NCBI RefSeq assembly: GCF_011772445.1
Contig: NZ_WVZN01000050.1
Coordinates: 327 to 42,447 of the forward strand
Origin: Hydrogenophaga sp.
GTDB lineage: Bacteria; Pseudomonadota; Gammaproteobacteria; Burkholderiales; Burkholderiaceae_C
Direction of reading: 5' to 3'
DNA length: 42,121 nucleotides
Every line of letters begins with the position of its first letter. Position 1 is the first letter of the stretch. The translations under genes were made by a program, and so were the position numbers. Shown piece by piece: positions 26,525-34,865 of this stretch. A model generated the notes under the pieces. The model had not been told where the DNA came from. It worked only from the letters and a program-made list of their open reading frames with translations, and did no database searches.

Positions 26525-27330
26525 AGCCGCTGCCGCCCGCTCCGCCCTCCTGGCTCGACCCGCGCGGCAAGGCCCTGTGGTTCCTGCTCGCGCTGACCGT
26601 TCTCGTGGTCGCCAGCTTCTGGTCGCTGGACCTGCAATGGGGTCAGTTCCTGTCGTTGGAGGCCGCGCGCAGCATGGGCCGCTTCCTCGGCGAATTCTTC
26701 CCGCCCGATGCCTCGCCCGAGTTCCTGCGCCGCGTGGCCGTGGGCACCTGGGAAACGCTGGCCATGTCCGCCCTGGGCACGGGCCTGGCGGCGGTGGCGG
26801 GCGTCTTGCTCGCGCTGCCCGCCAGCCGGCGCGTGGATGGCGGTGCGTCGTGGGCGCGCGGCCCCACGCGGCTGCTGCTCAACGCGCTGCGCAGCATCCC
26901 CGAACTGGTGTGGGCCGCCTTGCTGCTCATCAGCGCGGGACTGGGGCCCTTCGCCGGCACCCTGGCCCTGGCTTTTCACACGGCCGGCGTGCTCGGCCGC
27001 CTGTTCGCCGAGGCCATCGAGAACGCCCCGCCCGGCCCCGCCGCCGCGCTGCGCGTGCAGGGCGTGGGCGGCGCGCGCGTGTTCCTCTATGCCACCTTGC
27101 CGCAGGTGCTGCCGCAATTGCTCAGCTACACGCTCTACCGCTGGGAAAACAACATCCGCGCCGCCGCGGTTCTGGGCGTGGTGGGCGCCGGCGGCCTCGG
27201 CCAGATGCTGGCCTTCCACATGGGCCTGTTCCACATGGGCAAGACGGCCACCATCCTGGCTGCCATGCTGCTGATGGTGGCGCTGGTGGACGCGGCGAGC
27301 CACGGGGCGCGGCGGGTGTTGACGCGCTGA
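26521..27330 (+). CDS. phnE: ABC transporter permease, PhnE-like (second copy)
   Basis: This 269-residue paralogue of the preceding permease has the same motif order: LRSIPELVWAALLLISAGLG, then GGARVFLYATLPQVLPQLLSYTLYRWE and AAVLGVVGAGGLGQML. Its start overlaps the stop of the first permease. The operon ends here: downstream sequence contains no PhnD-like binding-protein gene, and none lies upstream within the selenium genes either. The importer must borrow a receptor encoded elsewhere, or one has been lost. Confidence 0.9.
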   Translation: MKPLPPAPPSWLDPRGKALWFLLALTVLVVASFWSLDLQWGQFLSLEAARSMGRFLGEFFPPDASPEFLRRVAVGTWETLAMSALGTGLAAVAGVLLALPASRRVDGGASWARGPTRLLLNALRSIPELVWAALLLISAGLGPFAGTLALAFHTAGVLGRLFAEAIENAPPGPAAALRVQGVGGARVFLYATLPQVLPQLLSYTLYRWENNIRAAAVLGVVGAGGLGQMLAFHMGLFHMGKTATILAAMLLMVALVDAASHGARRVLTR

Positions 27331-27387
27331 GGCGGGCAGTTACGGGGACACCGCGTAGCACCCGAGTTCGATGCCAATACTTCTTCG

Positions 27388-27564
27388 ATGCCAGACAAAC
27401 TGGCCCGAGCCCAGGACAAGTTGGCTCGGCAATCAGGCGTCAACCGGGCCGTCATCGCCCACATCGAACGCCAAGCGCGCAATCCCCCGCTTCTCACCCT
27501 TGCGAAGCTTGCCGCTTCGCTCGACTTGTCACTCGAAGCGCTTCTGACCGATTGCCGCTCCTAG
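27388..27564 (+). pseudogene. XRE-type helix-turn-helix protein, internally shortened
   Basis: This 58-residue frame (MPDKLARAQDKLARQSGVNR ... LTDCRS) keeps helices 2-5 of a Cro/CI-type domain, including the recognition helix VNRAVIAHIERQARNP and the core LTLAKLAASLDLSLEALL. The stretch that normally forms helix 1 to the GLSQ turn is missing, as if about 15 codons were deleted after MPDKLARA. Its stop codon shares CTAG with the stop of the convergent gene at 27561. It may be a remnant of an antitoxin-type regulator; a short functional protein cannot be excluded. Confidence 0.5.
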
Positions 27565-27770
27565 GGGTCCAGCTTGAGCTGGTGAATCTGAGGAATTCTT
27601 GCAGTCAAGGTGCCCGTCTTCTGCCGCGGCTCAACGACCGGTGACGACACCACCTGAACCTGCCCCGCCTTCATTTCCTTCACGGACTGCAGAAGCTCCG
27701 CCGCGAGATCGCGTTGGGCCTCGTGGGCGGAAAGCTCGGCGTCATTGAGGGGTTTTTTCATAGAGGACAC
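27561..27770 (-). pseudogene. NadS/HigA-like antitoxin, truncated before its DNA-binding domain
   Basis: This 69-residue frame begins MSSMKKPLNDAELSAHEAQR and continues with AAELLQSVKEMKAG, a stretch I recognise as the N-terminal part of NadS/HigA-type antitoxins. In those proteins a helix-turn-helix follows directly after VEPRQKTGLS-like residues. Here the sequence departs at RQKTGTLTARIPQ and stops 13 codons later, so the DNA-binding half is absent. No toxin gene lies beside it. This is probably a decayed toxin-antitoxin locus. Confidence 0.5.
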
Positions 27771-27807
27771 AGCGGATCTCCTTGATCACTCTTGGCAGTG
27801 CGAATGA

Positions 27808-28926
27808 TCACCGAACCACCAGCCGCAGCACCTTCCCATCACTGTCATCCGTCAACACATACAGCCACCCATCCGGCCCTTCCCGCACATCCCGGATGCG
27901 CTGGTTCAGCTCCGTCAGCAGCCGCTCCTGCTGCACCACGCGTCCGCCCTCCATCTGCATCCGCACCAGGTGGCGGAATTTGAGCGAGCCCGTGAAGGCG
28001 TTGCCCTGCCAGGCCGGGCCGTACTTGTCGCTGCGCAAAAACACCAGGCCCGAGGGCGCGATGGAGGGCACCCAGTACTGCACCGGCTGCTCCAGCCCGG
28101 CGCGGCTGGTCAGGCCGTCGCCGATGCGCCCGCCGCCGTAGTTCTCGCCGTAGGTGATGACGGGCCAGCCGTAGTTCTTGCCCGCCTCGGGGCGGTTGAG
28201 TTCGTCGCCGCCCTGCGGGCCGTGTTCGATGGTCCAGAGCGCGCCGTCGGGCCCCAGGGCCGCGCCCTGGATGTTGCGGTGGCCGAGCGTCCAGATCTCG
28301 GGCAGCGCGCGGGCCTGTTTGGCGAAGGGGTTGTCGGGGTGCGGCTTGCCGTCGGCCAGCACGCGCACCACCTTGCCGTGGTGGTTGTCCAGGGTCTGCG
28401 CGTCGTGCATGCGCAGGTAGCGGTCGCCCAGGGTGAGGAAGAAGCTGCCGTCCGCCGCCTGCACGATGCGGCAGCCGAAGTGCAGCCGGCTGCCGACCTT
28501 GGGCTTCTGGCTGAAGACCACGCGCACGTTCTCCAGCGCGCTGCGGTCGTCGGACAGGCGCGCCGAGGCCATGGCGGTGGAGTTGCCCACCAGCGCCGGC
28601 TCGCTGTAGCAGAAGTGCACGGTGCGGTTGGTGGCGAAGTCGCGGTCGGTGATGACGTCGAGCAGGCCGCCCTGCCCCACGGCGTCCACGTCGGGCAGGC
28701 CCTTGAGCGCCGGGCCCAGGCGGCCGTCCGGCTCCACCACGCGCATGCGCCCGGGTCGCTCGGTCACGAGCAGGCGGCCGTCGCCAATGAAGGCCAGGCC
28801 CCAGGGGTTCTGCAGGCCGCCAGCCACCACTTCGGGTGTGAGGCGCCCGGCCGGCTGGGCCAGGACCCCGGCCGCGGCCAGGCCGGCCGCCAGGGCGATG
28901 AACAGGGGACGCAGGCGTCGGATCAT
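27808..28926 (-). CDS. PQQ-dependent sugar dehydrogenase (soluble aldose dehydrogenase type)
   Basis: This 372-residue protein has a signal peptide (MIRRLRPLFIALAAGLAAAG, cleavage after VLA) and a six-bladed propeller of the glucose/sorbosone dehydrogenase family, so it should oxidise sugars in the periplasm with PQQ. Diagnostic stretches are GLQNPWGLAFIGDGRLLVTERPGR, the catalytic-region GHRNIQGAALGPDGALWTIEHGPQGGDELN and AGKNYGWPVITYG. The ATG at 28926 has GGGAG about 6 nt upstream and yields the clean signal peptide. No PQQ biosynthesis genes are in the window. Upstream on the same strand is the NnrU-family gene. Confidence 0.93.
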   Translation of the reverse strand: MIRRLRPLFIALAAGLAAAGVLAQPAGRLTPEVVAGGLQNPWGLAFIGDGRLLVTERPGRMRVVEPDGRLGPALKGLPDVDAVGQGGLLDVITDRDFATNRTVHFCYSEPALVGNSTAMASARLSDDRSALENVRVVFSQKPKVGSRLHFGCRIVQAADGSFFLTLGDRYLRMHDAQTLDNHHGKVVRVLADGKPHPDNPFAKQARALPEIWTLGHRNIQGAALGPDGALWTIEHGPQGGDELNRPEAGKNYGWPVITYGENYGGGRIGDGLTSRAGLEQPVQYWVPSIAPSGLVFLRSDKYGPAWQGNAFTGSLKFRHLVRMQMEGGRVVQQERLLTELNQRIRDVREGPDGWLYVLTDDSDGKVLRLVVR

Positions 28927-29002
28927 GGAATCTCCCATCGGTTTCGGGGTGGTCATCAAGGCGTGCCCCGATGGAGGCCAACGCCCGCCCCGGGGTTCCC
29001 GT

Positions 29003-29587
29003 TCAAGCGAACGGCTGCACGCCGATCAAAAAGCCGTGCGCCCAGAAGGCGAACACCGCGTACAGCAACAGGCCGCCCACCAGTGCGATGGCGTCGTTGG
29101 CCTTGCCGGCGCCGAGGGTGTGCGGCGCGCGCAGCAGGCCGGCCTGCGCGCGGCGCTTGAGCGAGATGCGGTCGGCCACGGCCCAGACCAGGAAAGCGCC
29201 GAACAGCAGCACGTCGGCCAGGCCGCCGTTGGCGAGCAGGTGCGCCAGCGCCCACAGCTTCACCGCCACCAGCATGGGGTGCTTCGCCGCGCGCTGGATG
29301 CGCCCCGGCAGGTAGGCGGCCAGCAGCAGCACGAACACCGGCAGCATGAGCAAGGCCGCCACATGCCGCATGGGCAGGGGTGGCGTCCACAGCAGCACCG
29401 GGGTCTGCCGCGCGGCGCTGTACCCGGCCACCATGAGGCCGAAGCCCGCCAGCGCCACCAGCGTGTACAGCCCCTTCCAGGGCCCTTCGCCGAAGCGGTG
29501 CGCCACTTCGTGCCGCCCACGCGGCGCGACGATGGACACCGAGTGGATGCCCAGGAACAGCACCAGTCCGAGCACAAGCCATTCCAT
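29003..29587 (-). CDS. NnrU-family integral membrane protein
   Basis: This 194-residue protein has about five to six hydrophobic helices, starting MEWLVLGLVLFLGIHSVSIVAPRGR. HPMLVAVKLWALAHLLANG and DVLLFGAFLVWAVADRISLKRR match the NnrU/isoprenylcysteine-methyltransferase-like family. NnrU was named from denitrification loci, but no nitrogen-oxide genes are near, and many family members have no known role. The final residues GVQPFA end a hydrophobic segment. It lies between the LysE exporter and the PQQ dehydrogenase on the same strand. Confidence 0.88.
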   Translation of the reverse strand: MEWLVLGLVLFLGIHSVSIVAPRGRHEVAHRFGEGPWKGLYTLVALAGFGLMVAGYSAARQTPVLLWTPPLPMRHVAALLMLPVFVLLLAAYLPGRIQRAAKHPMLVAVKLWALAHLLANGGLADVLLFGAFLVWAVADRISLKRRAQAGLLRAPHTLGAGKANDAIALVGGLLLYAVFAFWAHGFLIGVQPFA

Positions 29588-29700
29588 GATCGACTCCCGT
29601 CGTTGAGGGTCGCTATCGTCTCACGGCCGGGCCCGCGGCGAGGGCGTTCAGCCGGGGCGAGCGACAGCGAGCCGCGAAGCGGCGCGGGGGGTGTTTCCGA

Positions 29701-30339
29701 TCACGCCGTGCGGCGCTGCTCCAGGGCCAGGCGCACCGCCAGCGCGGCCAGCACGGTACCCATCACGTAGCGCTGCGCCGCCAGCCAGCGCGGGCTGCGC
29801 GCGAACCACAGCGCCAGCCGCGCGGCCGACAGCACGATGCTCAGGTTCACACAGAAGCTCACCACGATCTGCGTGAGCCCGAGTTGCACGCTCTGCGCGA
29901 ACACCGAGCCGTGCGCGGGCGAGACGAACTGCGGAAAGATCGACAGGTAGAACACCGCGATCTTGGGGTTCAGCAGGTTGGTGAAGAAGCCCATCAGGAA
30001 CAGCTTGCGCGGCGGGTCGGCCGGCAGGTCCTGCGCCTCGAAGGGCGAACGCGCGCCCGGCTTCACCGACTGCCAGGCCAGGATCAACAGGTACGCGGCG
30101 CCGGCCCACTTGAGCAGTTCGTAGGCCAGCGGCACCGCCATGAACAGCGCCGTGAGGCCCACGGCCGCCGCGAACATGTGCGCCAGGAAACCCACCACCA
30201 CGCCCATCAGCGAGATCACACCCGCCCGCTTGCCCTGACAGAGCGAGCGCGACAGCAGGTAGACCATGTTGGGGCCGGGCGTGATGGCCACGAACAGCGC
30301 CGCGGCGGCGAACAGCAGCCAGTCGTTCAGGGGAACCAA
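29701..30339 (-). CDS. LysE/RhtB-family amino acid exporter
   Basis: This 212-residue, six-helix inner-membrane protein has the family signature ITPGPNMVYLLSRSLCQGKRAG near residue 20, then GVVVGFLAHMFAAAVGLTALF. The central loop contains KLFLMGFFTNLLNPKIAVFYLSIFPQF, a hallmark of RhtB proteins. Family members export amino acids such as threonine or homoserine lactones; the substrate here is unknown. Its 5' end is 48 nt from the GntR regulator stop, in the same direction. Confidence 0.92.
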   Translation of the reverse strand: MVPLNDWLLFAAAALFVAITPGPNMVYLLSRSLCQGKRAGVISLMGVVVGFLAHMFAAAVGLTALFMAVPLAYELLKWAGAAYLLILAWQSVKPGARSPFEAQDLPADPPRKLFLMGFFTNLLNPKIAVFYLSIFPQFVSPAHGSVFAQSVQLGLTQIVVSFCVNLSIVLSAARLALWFARSPRWLAAQRYVMGTVLAALAVRLALEQRRTA

Positions 30340-30387
30340 GTCGACATCTCCATGAGGCCCCGTCAGGGGAGCGTTGCGGGTAAAGCG

Positions 30388-31143
30388 TCAGCCGGGTGTC
30401 TCGGCCTGGGCCCGGCGCAGCCGCTCGCGGCTGTTGGACAGGTGCAGGCGCATGGCCTGGCGCGCGCCTTCGGCGTCGCGCAGGCGGATGGCATGGTAGA
30501 TGTTCTGGTGCTCCACGTGCACACGCTGCAGATAGGCCAGGCGCCCCTCGGGGGCACTGCTGGCCGTGTTGATGCGGGTGCGCGGAATGATCATGGTGCC
30601 CAGGTAGGTCATGAGGTCCGCGAAATGCCGGTTGCCGGTGGCGCGCGCCACCTCCATGTGGAACTGGAAATCCGCCGGCACCGCGTCCGAGTACTCGGCG
30701 ATGGACAGTTCGAACGCGGCCAACGCCGCCTCCATCTGCCGCAGGTGGCTTTCGTCGCGGTGCTGGGCCGCCAGGCTGGCGGCCTCGCCCTCCAGGCTGA
30801 TGCGCAGCTCCAGCAGCGACACCACGTCGGCCGCGGTGGCCACGTCCTCGGGCGCGATGCGGAACGGGCCCCGCTCGGGCAAGGCCAGCACGAAGGTCCC
30901 GATGCCGTGGCGCGTTTCCACCAGGCCAGAGGCCTGCAAGCGCGAAATGGCTTCGCGCACCACGGTGCGGCTGACCGCGAAACGGGCCATCAGGGCCGTC
31001 TCGGTGGGCAGCTTGTCGCCGGCTTGCAGGCGGCCTTCGCGCATGTCGCTGGCCAGGGTGTCCACGATTTCGGGCACCAGGCCGCGCGGGCGGCGGGGCC
31101 GGGGCGGCGCCAGGTCTTCACCTGGGGTTTTCACGGAGAGCAT
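30388..31143 (-). CDS. GntR/FadR-family transcriptional regulator (FCD domain)
   Basis: This 251-residue repressor has an N-terminal winged helix (AGDKLPTETALMARFAVSRTVVREAISRLQASGLVE) and a C-terminal all-helical FCD effector domain (LLELRISLEGEAASLAAQ, then DFQFHMEVARATGNRHF and HQNIYHAI with metal-binding-type His residues). FCD regulators usually sense organic acids. It is divergent from the Bug receptor at 31281, and an operator-like dyad lies between them, so autoregulation with control of the receptor is likely. Confidence 0.93.
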   Translation of the reverse strand: MLSVKTPGEDLAPPRPRRPRGLVPEIVDTLASDMREGRLQAGDKLPTETALMARFAVSRTVVREAISRLQASGLVETRHGIGTFVLALPERGPFRIAPEDVATAADVVSLLELRISLEGEAASLAAQHRDESHLRQMEAALAAFELSIAEYSDAVPADFQFHMEVARATGNRHFADLMTYLGTMIIPRTRINTASSAPEGRLAYLQRVHVEHQNIYHAIRLRDAEGARQAMRLHLSNSRERLRRAQAETPG

Positions 31144-31188
31144 GGCTTTTTCCTTGACGCCCCTGGGGCGTCTTCACAGAATGCCCAA

Positions 31189-31215
31189 GTCGTCAGACAA
31201 CCGACAACTGACGAC
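31189..31215. promoter_or_regulatory. Operator-like dyad between GntR and Bug receptor
   Basis: GTCGTCAG-N11-CTGACGAC is a perfect 8-bp dyad. Its left arm also contains TCGTCAGACAA (31190-31200), which fits a T-N-GT-N3-AC-N-A pattern common for GntR/FCD operators. A further ACGACTGTAAC half-site follows at about 31230. Position between divergent starts supports regulation of both genes. Confidence 0.55.
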
Positions 31216-31280
31216 AGATCACTGCGTGAGACGACTGTAACAAAGCCTTCGCGGACATCCAAGCCCTCAGGAGACCCTTC

Positions 31281-32246
31281 ATGACCCTCAATCGCCGACA
31301 ACTCATCGCCTCTGGCGCGGCCCTGGCTGCCGTGGGCCTGCCCGCGCACGCGCAGAAATTCCCGAACAAGCCGGTGCGCATCGTGGTGCCCTACCCGCCG
31401 GGCGGCTCCTCGGACATCATCGCGCGCGCCATCAGCGAGCCGCTGGCCAAGAGCCTGGGCCAGCCCGTGGTGGTGGAAAACCGCGCGGGCGCCAACGGCA
31501 ACCTGGGCGCCGGCCTGGTGGCGCAGGCCCCGGCCGACGGCTACACCCTGTTGCTGTGCGACGTGGGCGCGCTGGCCATCAGCCCCTCGGTCTACAAGCT
31601 GCCGTTCGACCCGAGCAAGGACCTGCGCGGCGTGACCATGCTGGCCTACTCGCCGCACATGCTGGCGGTGCACCCCTCGGTGAAGGCGAACAACCTGCAG
31701 GAGCTGGTGGCGCTCTCCAGAACCAGCGACCTGAACTTCGCCGTCACCGCCATGGGCAGCGCGCCGCACGTGGCCGGCGTGGCCGTGCAGCGGGCCATGG
31801 ACGCGAAGTGGACCTACATCCCCTACAAGGGCGGCTCGCAGGCCGTGGCCGACACCGTGGCCGGCCAGACGCAGGTGATCATGAACGGCATGCTGGCCAC
31901 CCTGCCCCACGTGCAGAACGGCCGCCTGAAAGTGCTCGGCATCTCCAAACGCACGCGCATGCCCCTGGTGGGCGAAGTGCCCACCCTGGCCGAACAGGGT
32001 GTGAAGGACTTCGAGTCCGGCACCTGGCAGGGCGTGCTGGTGCCCAAGGGCACACCCGCGGCCGTGGTGTCGCGCCTGAACGCCGAACTCATTGCCGCCA
32101 TCCGCAGCCCCGAGGTGCGCTCGCGCCTCACCGGACAGGGTGCCGAGGTGCACACCATGCAGCCCGCCGAGCAGGACCAGTTCTTCGAGAAGGAACGCCA
32201 GCGCTGGGGGGTGGTGGTGAAAGAAGCGAACATCCGCGTCGAGTAA
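31281..32246 (+). CDS. Bug-family tripartite tricarboxylate transporter receptor
   Basis: This 321-residue periplasmic binding protein has a twin-arginine-like signal (NRRQLIASGAALAAVGLPAHA). The mature start FPNKPVRIVVPYPPGGSSDIIAR is the Bug signature, and GANGNLGAGLVAQAPADGYTLLL is the second conserved loop. Bug proteins bind carboxylates, amino acids or nicotinate. No TctA/TctB permease is nearby, so it is an orphan receptor, as is common in Comamonadaceae and Bordetella. It is divergent from the GntR regulator, which probably controls it. Confidence 0.94.
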   Translation: MTLNRRQLIASGAALAAVGLPAHAQKFPNKPVRIVVPYPPGGSSDIIARAISEPLAKSLGQPVVVENRAGANGNLGAGLVAQAPADGYTLLLCDVGALAISPSVYKLPFDPSKDLRGVTMLAYSPHMLAVHPSVKANNLQELVALSRTSDLNFAVTAMGSAPHVAGVAVQRAMDAKWTYIPYKGGSQAVADTVAGQTQVIMNGMLATLPHVQNGRLKVLGISKRTRMPLVGEVPTLAEQGVKDFESGTWQGVLVPKGTPAAVVSRLNAELIAAIRSPEVRSRLTGQGAEVHTMQPAEQDQFFEKERQRWGVVVKEANIRVE

Positions 32247-32312
32247 AACGCCGCGCCGGCCTGTCCATACCCCCGGGGCTGGACAGGCTTCTGTTTTCCG
32301 ATTCAAATCGCA

Positions 32313-32336
32313 AGGCATATACCTTGTTATATTTGG
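32313..32336. promoter_or_regulatory. AT-rich palindromic segment before the MarR gene
   Basis: CAAGG-CATATA-CCTTG (32313-32328) overlaps ATAT-ACCTTGTT-ATAT in a short AT-rich island just ahead of the MarR ATG at 32340. MarR proteins typically bind such AT-rich dyads in their own promoters, so this is a candidate autoregulatory site. Confidence 0.45.
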
Positions 32337-32339
32337 ATC

Positions 32340-32861
32340 ATGGAAGACGTTGTCAGATCGCTCGGGCTGCTGACCCTGGGCTCCCGCCTGAAGCGCATCG
32401 GCGAGCGGCTGCAGGCGCAGACGCAGGCCGTGGTCGAGGCCGAGGGCGTCGCGGACATTCCCTCCTCGCACCTGCCGATGCTGGCGACCTTGCAGCGGCT
32501 GGGCCCGCTCACTGTCGGTGACATCGCGCTGGCCCTGGGCGTGAGCCAGCCCGGCGTGACGCGGCAACTGGCCAAACTGCAGGAGGCCGGTCTGGTGGAG
32601 GCGCGCCAATTGGCCGGCGACCTGCGCCTGCGCGCCATCGAATTGACCGAGGCCGGCCAACGCCAGGTGGCGCACGCACAGCAGCACACCTGGCCCGCCA
32701 TCGAGGCCGCCGTGGCCGAGGCCTGCGCGCCACACGGCCTCGCCCTGCTCGCCCAACTGGCGGCGCTGGAAGACGCGCTGGAAGCACTGCCGCTACTGGC
32801 GCGCGTGAACCGCCAGCGGCTGGCCACCGGAGACGCCCATGCCCCACCCCCACCCGCTTGA
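32340..32861 (+). CDS. MarR-family transcriptional regulator
   Basis: This 173-residue protein has a winged helix-turn-helix: PLTVGDIALALGVSQPGVTRQLAKLQEAGLVEARQ, followed by a wing (LAGDLRLRAIELTEAG) and a dimerisation helix. The wing keeps D and R, as in MarR proteins. It is the first gene of a pair with the GNAT enzyme; the two overlap by 23 nt. It is probably a repressor of this small operon through the palindromic site upstream. Confidence 0.88.
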   Translation: MEDVVRSLGLLTLGSRLKRIGERLQAQTQAVVEAEGVADIPSSHLPMLATLQRLGPLTVGDIALALGVSQPGVTRQLAKLQEAGLVEARQLAGDLRLRAIELTEAGQRQVAHAQQHTWPAIEAAVAEACAPHGLALLAQLAALEDALEALPLLARVNRQRLATGDAHAPPPPA

Positions 32862-33531
32862 CCGCCCCGTCTGGGCAAGCCTCAGCGGCGCGCACGCCCG
32901 GCTGTCCCGCGGCAGCGCCTTCGCGCGGCGCTACCTCGCCGACGTCAACCGCTTCGCCGCCACGCCCGACGAGGGCCCCGAAGCCCTGGCCGCGCTGGCG
33001 GATCTGCTGGCGCCGGGCGAGAGCGTGTTCCTGCTGCAGGTGCCGCCCATCGAGCTGCCGCCCGGCTTGCGCGCGGTGAAACGGGCCACGGGCGTGCAGA
33101 TGGAGGCCACGCGCGACCTGCGCGAGCAGGCCATCGGCGAGGGCATCGACGCGCTGGGCGAGGCCGATGCGCCGGAGATGCTCGCGCTGGCCACCTTGAC
33201 CGAACCGGGGCCTTTCCTGGCACGCACGCACGCGATGGGCGACTTCATTGGCGTTCGCCGCGATGGCCGTCTGCTGGCCATGGCGGGTGAGCGCTTCCGC
33301 GTGCCGGGCTTCGCGGAGGTGAGCGGCGTGTGCACGCACCCCGACGCGCGCGGGCTCGGTCTCGCGCGGCGCTTGTCCGCCGCCGTGGCGGCGCGCATAC
33401 AGGCGCGCGGCGAGCAGCCCTTCCTGCACGCCTGGGAGACCAACACCGCGGCCATCCGCCTCTACGAGACGCTGGGCTTTCGGCGGCGCGCGACCGTGAA
33501 CGTGGCGGTGCTGGAGCGCGCCGCCGACTGA
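32839..33531 (+). CDS. GNAT-family N-acetyltransferase
   Basis: This 230-residue protein has a C-terminal acetyl-CoA-binding fold: FAEVSGVCTHPDARGLGLARRLSAAVAARI contains the R/Q-x-x-G-x-G/A pyrophosphate loop (ARGLGLA), followed by HAWETNTAAIRLYETLGFRRRATV. The N-terminal half resembles FR47-like GNAT proteins. The substrate is unknown. It overlaps the MarR gene, so its dose should follow MarR derepression. The next gene is convergent after a 95-nt gap with no clear terminator. Confidence 0.88.
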   Translation: MPHPHPLDRPVWASLSGAHARLSRGSAFARRYLADVNRFAATPDEGPEALAALADLLAPGESVFLLQVPPIELPPGLRAVKRATGVQMEATRDLREQAIGEGIDALGEADAPEMLALATLTEPGPFLARTHAMGDFIGVRRDGRLLAMAGERFRVPGFAEVSGVCTHPDARGLGLARRLSAAVAARIQARGEQPFLHAWETNTAAIRLYETLGFRRRATVNVAVLERAAD

Positions 33532-33626
33532 TCTGGCGAAGGCCCGCGTTCGCCGCGCGGCCAGCGGCCGGACCCGGCGTCGTCCAGGGTCATGGCGGGT
33601 GGCCATCGGGTCATTGGCTTGCGCCC

Positions 33627-34865
33627 TCAATGAAACCGGGTGGGTGCGTAGGGCAAGGGATCGACCACGGGCTCGGCGCCGCCGATGAGCTCGGCGAGCA
33701 GCCGCCCGCTCACCGGCCCCAGCGTGAAGCCCTGGTGGGCGTGGCCGAAGTTGAACCACAGCCCCCGGTGGCGCGGCGCCGCCCCGATGACGGGCAGCAT
33801 GTCGGCCGTGCAAGGCCGCGCGCCCATCCAGGGCTGGGGCTCCACCGGCCGCGGCAGCTCGAACAGCTCGCTGGCCAGGGCGTGGGCCCGGGGCAGTTGC
33901 ACCGGCGTGGGCGGCGCATCGATGCGGGCGAACTCGGCACCGGTGGTGATGCGCACGCCCTGTCGCATCGGCACGATGACCAGGCCGCCATCGGCGTCCA
34001 GCATCGGCAGGCGCGGCGGTTCGCCACCGGTGTAGTGGCGGTGGTAGCCGCGCTTGACGAACAGCGGGTAGCGGTAGCCCAGGGTGCGCAGCAGAGCGTC
34101 CGACCAGGGGCCGAGCGCGACCACGGCGTGCGGCGCGTCGATCTCGCCCTCGGCTGTTCGCACGCGCCAGCCCGTGGCCGTGGCGCTCAAGCTGGCCGCG
34201 TCTCCCTGCAGCACGCGGGCGCCCTGTTCGCGCAGCAGCGCCGCGTAACGCGCCACCAGTTCGCCCGGGTCGCTCACCGTCCAGGGGTCCAGCCAGTGAA
34301 TGGCACCGGACAGGCGCTGGCGCAGCCCGGGCTCCGCCTGGGCGAGCGCGTCTGCGTCGAGCTCGCTGTGGCGCACGCCGTACTCGGCGGCCAGGCGGCG
34401 CGCGTCGGCCAGGCCCTCGCGCAGGCTGGCCGATGCGCGGAACACGAAGCGGTACCCCTCCTGGCGCACCAGGTCCTGCGCGCCGGCCTGCTCGATCAGC
34501 GGCTCGTGTTCGCTAAGGCAGTGTTCGATGAGTCGCGCGTAATCGCGCGCGATGCGCCGGTGGCTCGCTGGCCGCGAGTGCCACCAGTAGCGGCTCAGCG
34601 GCCCGGCCAGCGCGGGCAACGCGCCCAGGTGGTAGTTCACGTCGGCACCGCGCTTCATCGCCACGCGCGCGAGCATGGCCCAGTCGCGCGGAAAGGCGTA
34701 GGGCTCCACCGCTTCACGCTGCACGATGCCGGCGTTGCCGTAGGAGGTTTCGCGGCCGGGCTCGCGCCGGTCGACCAGGGTGACCTCGTGCCCGCGCTGG
34801 CGCAGGTGCAGCGCGGTGCACACGCCGACCATGCCGGCACCGAGGACGATGACGGCGGGCTTCAT
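33627..34865 (-). CDS. FAD-dependent oxidoreductase, DadA-like (second copy)
   Basis: This 412-residue flavoprotein has the Rossmann motif IVLGAGMVGVCTALHL at the N terminus, then VTLVDRREPGRETSYGNAGIVQREAVEPYAFP, the DadA-type active-site region. The C-terminal MGARPCTADMLPVIGAAPRHRGLWFNFGHAHQGFTLGPVSGRLLAELI is typical. It should oxidise a D-amino acid or related amine. The ATG at 34865 starts the Rossmann fold directly. It is a paralogue of the gene at 12380. Downstream of the LysR gene on the same strand, with a 207-nt gap in which I see no other gene. Confidence 0.9.
   Translation of the reverse strand: MKPAVIVLGAGMVGVCTALHLRQRGHEVTLVDRREPGRETSYGNAGIVQREAVEPYAFPRDWAMLARVAMKRGADVNYHLGALPALAGPLSRYWWHSRPASHRRIARDYARLIEHCLSEHEPLIEQAGAQDLVRQEGYRFVFRASASLREGLADARRLAAEYGVRHSELDADALAQAEPGLRQRLSGAIHWLDPWTVSDPGELVARYAALLREQGARVLQGDAASLSATATGWRVRTAEGEIDAPHAVVALGPWSDALLRTLGYRYPLFVKRGYHRHYTGGEPPRLPMLDADGGLVIVPMRQGVRITTGAEFARIDAPPTPVQLPRAHALASELFELPRPVEPQPWMGARPCTADMLPVIGAAPRHRGLWFNFGHAHQGFTLGPVSGRLLAELIGGAEPVVDPLPYAPTRFH

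Noticed and set aside
24839..27330. Firm call as a phosphonate importer
   Set aside because: No PhnD receptor and no C-P lyase or phosphonatase genes are nearby, and the neighbours are selenium genes; the phn symbols denote family only.
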